Source of the DNA: Fumia sp045121595
Lineage (GTDB): Bacteria > Bacillota > Clostridia > Oscillospirales > Ruminococcaceae
NCBI GenBank assembly: GCA_045121595.1
Contig: JBGVGI010000091.1
Span: 1 to 64,000 of the forward strand
Direction: 5' to 3'
Length of the DNA stretch: 64,000 nt
Both the position numbers and the translations under genes were made by a program. Under the pieces are notes generated by a model that did no database searches, was not told the DNA's origin, and worked only from the letters and a program-made list of their open reading frames with translations. Positions 8,623-16,641 of the stretch are shown one piece after another (positions within the stretch are counted from its first letter, which is position 1; each line of letters opens with the position of its first letter).

Positions 8623-11600
8623 TTACTTATCAAGCAAAGCTATAATTGCTTCACATATTACGGGATATTGTTCGCACAAAGAAACTAATACTTCTTGAGC
8701 TTTAGCACTATCGAATTCCGTACCTTTTATCTTCGAAGTTGCGCTTTCGATGGTGTTATGAATTTTTCCGGTAACCCCGATAGGAGTTAATACAACAGGT
8801 TCAAACTCAGGAGTTTCATCTTCTTCATCTATTATAACATCTGAAATATCGGATTCGTCATCGTCATCCGTTGGTTCAACAACAATATCCGGAGTAGCGT
8901 CATGCGGCTTAGATCCATTTTGAAGAGCACACCACATAATTATAGCGTCTTTTGTTGTTTTCTCTCCCCAATATACAATTTCTTCCTGCATTGTCTGCTT
9001 AAGAAATTCAAGTAAATTGGATGTGTCGTTGATTGTGAAATTCACCTGTTTTAATACAGAAGAAATAAATTCATTAATATATTGCTGTGTCTTTGCTGAG
9101 TTTAGTGAAGTAATTAAGTCAGTTCTATATTTTTTTAGCCCTACTAATAATGTGCTAATTTTATTTTGATCAATAGTATCATTAGGCTTAACAACCATAT
9201 CAAACAATAAATCAATAATTTCATTAAACTCATCGTTTTTCTTGACAGAATACTTCAATGTCCATATCGGGCTGTGATAAAGTTTTTCAAAATCAGCGCG
9301 TAACTTCCATTTTGTATCAACTATTCCATCACCTGTAACATTAAAAGTCTTTTGAATCAAATCAACTAATTCTTTTTCCTCGGAAGTAGAAAATCTAACT
9401 CTTAAGCAACTGTTACCTTTACCTTTTTCCCAAAAATTAAATAAAGCAACAATAATATCCTTCATGGCTATTTTGTCAACAAGACTGCCCTGATCGGCGT
9501 GATATATCTTATCAATATACGGTCTTAATGCTAATGCAATTGCAGCCATACAGATATAGTTAGAATAATAACCAAATGCAGGTTTATTTAAATATGACAA
9601 TTCCTCACCTAAATCAACAACCGACCTGGTTTTTAATTCACTTATCTTGTCATCAATTTCTTTAACTAACATAGACATTGGCTCATCAATAGTAGTACCT
9701 ACATATTTAAGATTTTCATCATAAATATAATTACCTTTGGAATCTTTCAGCAATAGCTTTACTGCGTTTGCTGCACCAATCATCTTTTCTTCCAGTTCAG
9801 TTCTATTTAGGGAAAAACATACGTTTTGAACGGTTGCTTTAGCCGACTTATTTTCCCAAGCTGTTGCAGCATCACCAATAGCAGGATTTTTATCAAGTCC
9901 TTTACTGAAAAGAATTGGAATAACCTTTTCCTTTATGATTTTACCTGCATTTGAATATGTGGAATCAATACGATTGCCTCTAAAAATAATAGTACACTGG
10001 CTCGATGATATAATTTCATTTTTCCATTGGTCAATCCACATTGTTGCTTTTTTTCTGTAATTTTCTTTTTCTTCACCTAACTGTAATTCTCCAGCAACTT
10101 CCTCACGAGCACGACTGTCAATAAAGCCTTCAAACGCCTTGTTCCCGAATGATTTATCAATGACAACATATACAAAGTTCTGGTTTTCTGATTTTCTCGA
10201 AAGCTCTTCTATATCAAGCTTATATTTAGCTATAGATTCTTCACTGCGCTTAAGCTTGTTATCCAATTCTCTTGTTTCGCCTCTAAAGAACAACAAAGCA
10301 ACTTGTGTAGCATAATCTTTATCAAATTTATTTCTCGTATTTTTCTCGATTTGAGGAGAAGCACCCCAAAACGCATCGATCATACTTATTCTGGAATATT
10401 TCCCCTGAATCTGCTGCTTAAGACTCCATAATGCAGTTGGATATTCTTGGAAAACAGTGCTAATATCTTCATATTTTAAGTATATTCTTTCTTTTGCTGC
10501 TTGAACTCGCTGTTGTGGCATATTGGATGTTGAGATTTCAAAAACTCCTTCAGGGTTTTTTATAATAATTTCTTTCTCATCGATATATTGAAGAGCATCT
10601 CGAATTATGGAGCTATCCCACGCACCACTCAAAGCAGAAATGATATTTTTTTCAGAAGGATTAACAAGATTCTTTTCTGCAAAATCATTATCAGATTGAG
10701 TCACTCTATTAAGCAAATTAAATAAAAGTATAACCTTGAACACTACCGCATAAATTTTACCGTGCTCAGTTATAGCATTTATATACATATTGTATTTAGT
10801 AATTATTGCATCAAAATTGTTTGTTCTATCTTCTGAAAAGGCATCGACAAAGAAATCCCATACATAATCAGATGTTAGGAATTTCTCATCTTCAATTGAA
10901 GCGGTAATAAATTTTTTGAATCCTTTTTTATCATCATTCAAAAATTCAAAAATACTTCTTTCTGCTGAACCAATAGCTCTTGAAACAAATGTCGCTAAAT
11001 AAGCAGTGTAGGGATGAAATGGATACAATAATTTAATTATATCCTTGGTTTCTGCTGGCTTATCAAACTGTTCAGTAATTCTATCTAACGTTTCGCCTAT
11101 AGATATATTTTCATCAATATGTTTCTGTATTAAGGATCTGTGTTCAGTTTTATCCGCAACTTTTATAGCATTTGATAAAATATGGTATGTCGTTATATCT
11201 TGCATATCATATTTTAGTTGAAGAAATCTTGATTTCGCCATGGTTTTCTCGTCTTCCTTCAAATCTTTGAAGCTATCAGTTGCTTCCATGTTTTTATGTG
11301 TAACGAGAAATACATATACTCCAATTTCTTCATCTGGAAAATTTGGAACGGGTGCTTTGCTTAATTCTGCAATGTCCTGTATTGTATTCAGTATACTTCT
11401 TCTTTCTGTAATTTCAAGCAATGAAGTAAATTCATCCCAAAAAATCACAAGGTAGTCGGCAATACCTAACTTTCTCAGTTCGAGATTAACCTCGGTCAAC
11501 CATTTAACAATATTATCGGTATATGGTCTTAAATTTCCATTGTTTTTCAATGAGTTGTCGATTTCTTTAAGAATATCTAAATCCCCATCTAATAAAAACC

Positions 11601-12165
11601 GTTTCAAATCCTCTTTGCTATCTGCATGTATTTTCAAATTATTCTCTAGTTGATACTGCCAGAAAGAATCAAACAGCGGATTATCTATCATAGGTATTAA
11701 AGCTTCAAAATCTGATTGTATAGAAAGATTAATACCTTTTGCTGCCAATTGATTTGAAACTTCTCTCTGTATAACCCGCTTCATATCAGCAGAATCAGTA
11801 ATTTCATTTGTTCCTTTAAGAACTACAGGGAACACACGTTTTTTACTTCTAAAGTCTTTTATTTCTGCAACTAACTGTGGCTTTTTAAGTTTTTCAACAT
11901 AATCCTGAATTTCTGAAATGTCGTCACTCAATATATGTTTAATAACCGATGTCGAGTGACTCTTACCCGTTCCGTATGTTCCTTGAACCCATATAGATTT
12001 ATGCAAATTTGAATTTTCGGAATTAAAAGCGTTTATAATATCAAAAAGGTTTGACTCAAATTTGTCATTCGTAATAAATTGCTTCCAATAATTTGTTTTT
12101 TCTTCGGTCATATTGAAAGTAGAATCGAACATAGATTCAACGCCTAATATATCTTGGTATTTCAT
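8623..12165 (-). CDS. brxC: BREX P-loop ATPase BrxC/PglY
   Basis: A large 1180-aa ATPase of the BrxC/PglY type. Walker A is GTYGTGKSH (62-70) and Walker B LVIFWDEF (239-246). A central coiled-coil-prone stretch near residues 640-680 and an acidic C-terminal segment (DDDDESD near 1115) follow the ATPase. Length and order match BrxC, the DNA- or nucleotide-binding motor encoded just before PglZ in BREX operons. The gene follows the 63-aa Cys-rich gene by 12 nt with AAGGAG before the ATG. It was named by length, P-loop position and neighbours rather than by alignment. Confidence 0.85.
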   Translation of the reverse strand: MKYQDILGVESMFDSTFNMTEEKTNYWKQFITNDKFESNLFDIINAFNSENSNLHKSIWVQGTYGTGKSHSTSVIKHILSDDISEIQDYVEKLKKPQLVAEIKDFRSKKRVFPVVLKGTNEITDSADMKRVIQREVSNQLAAKGINLSIQSDFEALIPMIDNPLFDSFWQYQLENNLKIHADSKEDLKRFLLDGDLDILKEIDNSLKNNGNLRPYTDNIVKWLTEVNLELRKLGIADYLVIFWDEFTSLLEITERRSILNTIQDIAELSKAPVPNFPDEEIGVYVFLVTHKNMEATDSFKDLKEDEKTMAKSRFLQLKYDMQDITTYHILSNAIKVADKTEHRSLIQKHIDENISIGETLDRITEQFDKPAETKDIIKLLYPFHPYTAYLATFVSRAIGSAERSIFEFLNDDKKGFKKFITASIEDEKFLTSDYVWDFFVDAFSEDRTNNFDAIITKYNMYINAITEHGKIYAVVFKVILLFNLLNRVTQSDNDFAEKNLVNPSEKNIISALSGAWDSSIIRDALQYIDEKEIIIKNPEGVFEISTSNMPQQRVQAAKERIYLKYEDISTVFQEYPTALWSLKQQIQGKYSRISMIDAFWGASPQIEKNTRNKFDKDYATQVALLFFRGETRELDNKLKRSEESIAKYKLDIEELSRKSENQNFVYVVIDKSFGNKAFEGFIDSRAREEVAGELQLGEEKENYRKKATMWIDQWKNEIISSSQCTIIFRGNRIDSTYSNAGKIIKEKVIPILFSKGLDKNPAIGDAATAWENKSAKATVQNVCFSLNRTELEEKMIGAANAVKLLLKDSKGNYIYDENLKYVGTTIDEPMSMLVKEIDDKISELKTRSVVDLGEELSYLNKPAFGYYSNYICMAAIALALRPYIDKIYHADQGSLVDKIAMKDIIVALFNFWEKGKGNSCLRVRFSTSEEKELVDLIQKTFNVTGDGIVDTKWKLRADFEKLYHSPIWTLKYSVKKNDEFNEIIDLLFDMVVKPNDTIDQNKISTLLVGLKKYRTDLITSLNSAKTQQYINEFISSVLKQVNFTINDTSNLLEFLKQTMQEEIVYWGEKTTKDAIIMWCALQNGSKPHDATPDIVVEPTDDDDESDISDVIIDEEDETPEFEPVVLTPIGVTGKIHNTIESATSKIKGTEFDSAKAQEVLVSLCEQYPVICEAIIALLDK

Positions 12166-12177
12166 TGTCTATTCTCC

Positions 12178-12369
12178 TTATAAAAATAAAGTACAGCCTT
12201 CCTCAATAAACTCTTCGATTTTTTCATCTAAATCTTCAGTTGACACATTGAGGATTTGTGCTAAATGTTTTTTACAAAAAAATTCTTTCGTTTTTTTGCT
12301 TAATAATTTTTTACAAAGTCCAATATCATTCTTTTCGAGTGATACTTGACACAAATTACATTTTCCCAT
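12178..12369 (-). CDS. Small Cys-rich (zinc-ribbon-like) protein in BREX operon
   Basis: A 63-aa protein not recognised by name. It has C4-x2-C7, C19, and C32-x2-H35, consistent with one zinc site, followed by a helix and an acidic stretch (STEDLDEKIEEFIEEG). GAGGTTGT precedes the ATG at 12369. It is sandwiched with 1 nt after brxP and 12 nt before brxC, so it is a true member of the operon. It could be an adaptor joining the BrxP sulfur enzyme to BrxC, but no homologue is known to me. The conserved-looking metal ligands and the lack of frame decay argue that it is a real gene. Confidence 0.75.
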   Translation of the reverse strand: MGKCNLCQVSLEKNDIGLCKKLLSKKTKEFFCKKHLAQILNVSTEDLDEKIEEFIEEGCTLFL

Positions 12370-12370
12370 T

Positions 12371-14770
12371 TTACAACCTCTTTATTATCATTGATAAAAC
12401 GTCATGTTCTGTAAGATCTTTATTTAAATGTACATTTTCAAGTCCACCTAAAAGATCTGCAGATAAAATATGCATAGATGTCAAAGATTTCAACGCCCTT
12501 ATTAGTGAATCGGCATTCATCCCAAACACCGTGTAGGGATTCAATGAAGAATCCTCTACTAACTCAGAAACAGTAACATCGTATCGTTCTGCCTTATGCG
12601 CATTTTTGTATAATAAATACGCAAGTGCTGGCAATGAAACATAATCCGATTCGATTCGCCTGATTGTCTTCAATGATTTACCTTTCATTTCAAGTTCAGC
12701 AATGTACACATTGCTTTCTGCTTTATATTCATTACTTTGAATTCCTAACGGTGAATTTTTAAGCATATTTATTAAAGCATCAACTGGATTTTTTAGGGTT
12801 GCTTCACTTATTGTAGGGAAGCTTTCCTTCATTATTTCAACAATATCGTCTTTTTCATAGGAAACATTTATTTTTACATCTTTAACAAACGTATTTACCA
12901 CAGCAGAATTAAATGATAAAGCAACCCAAATGATTTGCCATGCAATAAGAGGTTTTGAGTAATAAATATCTTTAATTAAATCGTAATTAATAGATGTTTT
13001 TTTCTCTCTTCCGTCTATGAGTTCAGCTTCTCTCAGCCAATTTATTGCTGCAGGTATCATTTTCTTACCAAGACCAGGATAAGTTCCAAACCAATTATCT
13101 CCCTCTGAGAAATAATTAGATATCCATTCATCTTTCAATCCAAATGTTGAATACTTATCAATACCAGATGTTTTTACATGGCTTGAATTCTTGTTTGTTC
13201 CGCCTTCATATACCTGTTTTCGTTGAGCTATCAAACAACCATTTGAACCAACATCTAAACATTTATGGCAATGAACGCACATAGATTTATTCATTGTGAT
13301 TTTTTCTCTTACCGTAAGTGCACCTGTAGGACACTCAGCCTCACAAACCCCGCAAAGTTCACAATTTGTTGTTTTATTTAATACTTTGCTCAATAATCCT
13401 GACAATGCCCACTGATTTGTCATCCCATCTACTTTGAACTCCAAACGGTCTTTTGACTCTTTTACAATAAATTTATAAAAAACTCCCTTGAAGTTAAGTT
13501 CTCCTGTGTATGTTTCTGCATCTTTTGAGACAACATTATCAGCCAAAGCATATAACCAAATTTTCCAGTCAGTTTTAGGCTTAGTAATAATACACTCATA
13601 TGATGGGGCTTTTGAAATCAAATCCATTCTTGAGCCAGTTGGTTCTATTCCGCGTCCGCCCATATTCTTTTGCCAATTTCCCGAACTAATATACTCATTA
13701 AGTTTTTTTTGCGTATTTAAGCCAAGATTTCTACCCATTTTTTCTATAACAGCTATATATTGCTTTGAAATATCCGGATATAATCTTCTAATCATATATT
13801 CAGACCAATCTGAAGCAAAAGGACAAACTCCACAACCAACTCTTGTCAAACCGTATCTATATGCAGGATTTAACACCACATCTCTAGAAAAAAGATATAA
13901 AAATATTTCAGCGGTGTTCCAATTAAAAATAGCTCTACAGTTAATAAGGTTTTGGTGCTTAACATTTTCACCTATTCTATCATATCCACTACGTCGTGTG
14001 CTTTCATCAGAACGAACACCTTCATAAACAACAACCTTTAGTTGTTCGTTGGTGCCATAGATTTCTTTCATTTTCCGACGAAAAGATGCTGTTTTCATTA
14101 CTGAACAACACCAGCGGTTTGTTCGACTTGGAGGGCCGAATTGTTTCCAAAGTTCTATTGCTTTTCGGTCACCCTTTGCATGATACATTTTAAATCCAGG
14201 GAATTTATATTTGTAGTCTTCCTCTGTATACTTAACAATTTCATAGGTGCAAGGCAGTTCCATATCTGTATCCTGAAAAATCGCTTTATACTTATCTGCA
14301 GGAATAACACGACTTACTAAATCAAGAATCACTTGAGAATCTTTTCCTCCTGAAAAGGCAACAACAAAATCATCGACTTTGTTTTTGTATTTATCATAAC
14401 AATCTTGAATGAAGTCCATTGCTTCGTTCTCTAGTGTAGTAAGGGATTTCTTGTTTCTTAATACAACCTTTTTAATATCAATCGGTTCAAGCGCATGATA
14501 CGGAAAATCAACATTAAAAATAATCTCAGGTTTTTTATAAATGTTAGCACCTTTTCTTTCAAAAAAAAGCTTTCCCTTATAATAATATCTGTAATCTATG
14601 CACCAACATATTGGCATGTCTGTTTTAGGAAGCGAATACATCTTATTTATTTCAAGAATTTCTAACTCTTGCAAAAAAACAGGCCTTGGCGGTACTATCG
14701 TTTCAGCTTCAGATATACTGTTTGATAAAATAATTCCGTTAATATCTGGGTCCCATTTAGTTTTAAACAT
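12371..14770 (-). CDS. brxP: BrxP: PAPS-reductase/DndC-like protein with ferredoxin domain
   Basis: A 799-aa first gene of the BREX operon. Residues 130-330 form an adenine-nucleotide alpha-hydrolase/PAPS-reductase domain: P-loop SGGKDS (140-145), WCCS (Cys221-Cys222) and CGVC (Cys313, Cys316). Four such cysteines hold a 4Fe-4S cluster in DndC and APS reductases. Residues 470-512 add a two-cluster ferredoxin module (C470, C473, C476, C480 and C498, C501, C504, C512). The C-terminal 280 residues are helical and unassigned. A PAPS-reductase-domain protein in place of the PglX methylase defines type 4 BREX. By analogy with DndC it probably adenylates a DNA phosphate for sulfur insertion; that reaction is inferred. 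GGAG precedes the ATG. Confidence 0.88.
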   Translation of the reverse strand: MFKTKWDPDINGIILSNSISEAETIVPPRPVFLQELEILEINKMYSLPKTDMPICWCIDYRYYYKGKLFFERKGANIYKKPEIIFNVDFPYHALEPIDIKKVVLRNKKSLTTLENEAMDFIQDCYDKYKNKVDDFVVAFSGGKDSQVILDLVSRVIPADKYKAIFQDTDMELPCTYEIVKYTEEDYKYKFPGFKMYHAKGDRKAIELWKQFGPPSRTNRWCCSVMKTASFRRKMKEIYGTNEQLKVVVYEGVRSDESTRRSGYDRIGENVKHQNLINCRAIFNWNTAEIFLYLFSRDVVLNPAYRYGLTRVGCGVCPFASDWSEYMIRRLYPDISKQYIAVIEKMGRNLGLNTQKKLNEYISSGNWQKNMGGRGIEPTGSRMDLISKAPSYECIITKPKTDWKIWLYALADNVVSKDAETYTGELNFKGVFYKFIVKESKDRLEFKVDGMTNQWALSGLLSKVLNKTTNCELCGVCEAECPTGALTVREKITMNKSMCVHCHKCLDVGSNGCLIAQRKQVYEGGTNKNSSHVKTSGIDKYSTFGLKDEWISNYFSEGDNWFGTYPGLGKKMIPAAINWLREAELIDGREKKTSINYDLIKDIYYSKPLIAWQIIWVALSFNSAVVNTFVKDVKINVSYEKDDIVEIMKESFPTISEATLKNPVDALINMLKNSPLGIQSNEYKAESNVYIAELEMKGKSLKTIRRIESDYVSLPALAYLLYKNAHKAERYDVTVSELVEDSSLNPYTVFGMNADSLIRALKSLTSMHILSADLLGGLENVHLNKDLTEHDVLSMIIKRL

Positions 14771-14833
14771 AACTTTCTCCTTGTTCTCATAATGTTAAAA
14801 TTTGCAGAAAAATTATTGACTTTTGTTTTGATA

Positions 14834-14849
14834 CAGCGAATTTTCGCTG
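14834..14849. promoter_or_regulatory. Palindromic operator candidate upstream of BREX operon
   Basis: A perfect inverted repeat with 7-nt arms (CAGCGAA / TTCGCTG) and a 2-nt centre, 64 nt upstream of the brxP start and downstream of the XRE regulator gene. Its core CGAATTTTCG resembles CGAAATTTCG at 15276-15285 by the XRE promoter. No clear -35/-10 pair was found in this 208-nt gap, so brxP may be read partly from the XRE promoter. Confidence 0.5.
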
Positions 14850-14978
14850 AAATGATCTGTTACAATAGCAATAAGATTGTCTTCTTTTAGAGTCTTACTC
14901 CTATTAACGACCATGTTGAGTTTTATCTGCAATATGTTTGAAAATTGGATTTTACACTTTTCTTTATGATATTACTAA

Positions 14979-15188
14979 TTATCGAATTTCTTCCACAAAC
15001 TCCATAATATCATCCGCTTGACATCCAAGTGCTTTACATATCTTACCGATTGTTTCGGTTGTGATGTTCTCGTTATTACGGAGTTTCATCATAGCGTGAC
15101 TTGTAAGTCCTGCCGCCTCTTTCAGATCTTTTTTCTTCATACTTCTGTCAATCAGAAGGTACCACAGTTTGTTATAATTAACTGCCAT
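14979..15188 (-). CDS. XRE (Cro/C1-type) transcriptional regulator
   Basis: A 69-aa protein made only of a helix-turn-helix domain: MKKKDLKEAAGLTSHAMMKL is the HTH segment (about residues 17-36) and IGKICKALGCQADDIMEF is the typical last helix of the short YozG/XRE subfamily. It lies upstream of brxP in the same direction, with a consensus promoter and a nearby palindrome. This fits a local repressor of the defence operon and of itself. AGGA lies 10 nt before the ATG. It may act on the restriction operon too, but the palindrome there is different. Confidence 0.85.
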   Translation of the reverse strand: MAVNYNKLWYLLIDRSMKKKDLKEAAGLTSHAMMKLRNNENITTETIGKICKALGCQADDIMEFVEEIR

Positions 15189-15237
15189 TTGTTTCTCATC
15201 CTTTCGAACGATAAATACTTATATTTATACACAATAC

Positions 15238-15266
15238 ATTATAACAGAATAATGTCGGAAAAGCAA
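15238..15266 (-). promoter_or_regulatory. Sigma-A promoter of XRE regulator
   Basis: On the minus strand TTGCTT (15266-15261), a 17-nt spacer and TATAAT (15243-15238), placing the transcript start about 40 nt upstream of the regulator ATG. Confidence 0.75.
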
Positions 15267-15275
15267 CATTTTTAA

Positions 15276-15285
15276 CGAAATTTCG
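15276..15285. promoter_or_regulatory. Palindrome next to XRE promoter
   Basis: The perfect 10-bp palindrome CGAAATTTCG lies 9 nt upstream of the -35 element of the regulator gene. It shares the CGAA...TTCG pattern with the palindrome in front of brxP, so it is a candidate autoregulatory site. Confidence 0.4.
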
Positions 15286-15307
15286 CCACTACAAATTCAA
15301 ATAAAAA

Positions 15308-15334
15308 CAAGGCGGAGAAATTTTCTCCGCCTTG
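15308..15334 (-). terminator. Rho-independent terminator of type I restriction operon
   Basis: A perfect 13-bp stem (15308-15320 with 15322-15334; one central base, so the top pairs must open to form a loop). Read on the minus strand it is followed by TTTTTAT. It separates the restriction operon from the XRE/BREX unit. Confidence 0.8.
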
Positions 15335-15502
15335 TGGGTATAATGAGTATCATTCTGTTGTTTTCCATTACTGTTATCATTACCTTGGTGTAACGATACA
15401 AAGAGTAACGCAAAGGGGTGCAAAAAAATGTCACGAACAAAGCAGTTATGATACTGTGCGTATCAAAATAAATCATAAAATTACGGGATGATTGCCTTCA
15501 CG

Positions 15503-15595
15503 TCAAGTAGGTATATTTATCGTCTGTTCGTACAATCCTTCCTTAAGCATAGCATCCTACTTAAAATATTTTTCTTCATCTACCTTTTGATACAT
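15503..15595 (-). pseudogene. Short decayed ORF coupled to the preceding remnant
   Basis: The ATG at 15595 overlaps the TAA of the upstream remnant (TAATG), a translational-coupling arrangement. The frame reads MYQKVDEEKYFK, then an in-frame TAG at 15557-15559, then DAMLKEGLYEQTINIPT and TGA. It has no recognisable family. The arrangement suggests the tail of a former operon gene. It is very short, so it could also be chance. Confidence 0.3.
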
Positions 15596-15912
15596 TATTT
15601 ATACTGAATTATATATCCTTTCTCTTTACAGAATTTCTCAGCTTTACTTTTTGGGTGAACAATAAATGTAGTTTTAACCTCTGGACGGCAAAGTATATTT
15701 GTACCCTTCAACTGCCCCTCAGCATAAAAATTTCTACCACACGCGAAAAACTGGCGTACCTTAAAACAGGAAGTGCTAACAGCCCTTTTCCTTAAAACTT
15801 CGCCGCAAATATCCGTGACCCCGTTAACCGCACAGGTACAATATTCACATTCAACGTAATTATATCGATCTATTGATTAAATAACATCTGCATTTTTTAT
15901 TATCTTGCTCAT
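15595..15912 (-). pseudogene. Cys-rich small protein gene broken by in-frame TAA
   Basis: The frame opens with ATG at 15912, 9 nt after the metallopeptidase stop, with AGGTG six bases upstream. It reads 11 codons, meets TAA at 15877-15879, then stays open in the same frame for 93 more residues. These include a Cys cluster (ECEYCTCAVNG, then DICGEVLRKR) and further cysteines, as in a zinc ribbon. No alternative ATG follows the stop. The intact Shine-Dalgarno and long conserved-looking frame suggest a recently inactivated gene; readthrough or a sequencing error cannot be excluded. I do not recognise the family. Confidence 0.5.
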
Positions 15913-15921
15913 TTTAAACAC

Positions 15922-16641
15922 CTATTCCACATAACAATTATTCTTTTCCAAAACTTTTTTACGCTCCTGCCAATCTGGCATAAACATTGCCAACTGATTA
16001 TAAAACTTTTTAGAGTGATTTGGTTGAAGGAAATGAGTAAATTCGTGTGTAACTACATACTCAATGCAAGACAGCGGTGCTTCAACTAAAGAAATATTAA
16101 AGGTCAAAATTTTCCTTTTGGGTTGGCAACTGCCCCAACGAGACACCATGTTTCTAAAACGAAGTTCAGGAAATTCCACACCATATTTTTGGAATTTCGG
16201 ATAAACACTTTCACAAACTGCAAGAAGAACTTCCTTACAGTTGTTTTTTATCCACTTGTCCATTGTCTTTTTCTTCAACTCAGTATTACAGGAATCTTTA
16301 ACAGTTAATGTAATGTAAGATTCATCACTCTCGACAGTGTTTCGTTTGCCTTGAACTACTTTTAGCCTACGATCATGACCAAGAATTCTAAAAGACTCTC
16401 CGTCAATATATTGTTTCGGTTTGGGCGCGTATTTGGCAATTTCGGCATAATGGTCTAACGCCTTCAGTATATAATCAGCTTTAGAACGCAAAAATTCTTC
16501 AATAATTTTATCGGATACCCGATGATTGGCAGACATATAGATGCTTTGGTCGGCTTTGATTCTAAGATTGATATTCTTTACATTCTTGCGTTCAAGATTA
16601 TAACTAACTTCGCGCCCATTCAATACTATACTCTTTATCAT
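15922..16641 (-). CDS. M48/YgjP-type zinc metallopeptidase (DUF45)
   Basis: A 239-aa protein of the YgjP/DUF45 family, small zinc metallopeptidases related to WrbP/SprT proteins. The active site is HEFTH near residues 200-204, followed by NHSKKF carrying the third ligand; the upstream RWGSC motif is typical of the family. It overlaps hsdR by 4 nt (ATGA), with GGAG before the ATG. Members of this family very often sit beside hsdR genes. A role in clearing or maturing the restriction enzyme is plausible but not shown by sequence. Confidence 0.88.
   Translation of the reverse strand: MIKSIVLNGREVSYNLERKNVKNINLRIKADQSIYMSANHRVSDKIIEEFLRSKADYILKALDHYAEIAKYAPKPKQYIDGESFRILGHDRRLKVVQGKRNTVESDESYITLTVKDSCNTELKKKTMDKWIKNNCKEVLLAVCESVYPKFQKYGVEFPELRFRNMVSRWGSCQPKRKILTFNISLVEAPLSCIEYVVTHEFTHFLQPNHSKKFYNQLAMFMPDWQERKKVLEKNNCYVE

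Noticed and set aside
53..14770. A classical Dnd (dndABCDE/FGH) phosphorothioation system
   Set aside because: DndB, DndD, DndE and DndFGH are absent, and PglZ, BrxC and BrxL place the operon in BREX.
15429..15479. A short plus-strand ORF (MSRTKQL, stop) with an AAAGGGGTG ribosome-like site
   Set aside because: Only 7 codons before TGA, no promoter, and opposite to the surrounding transcription; chance is likely.
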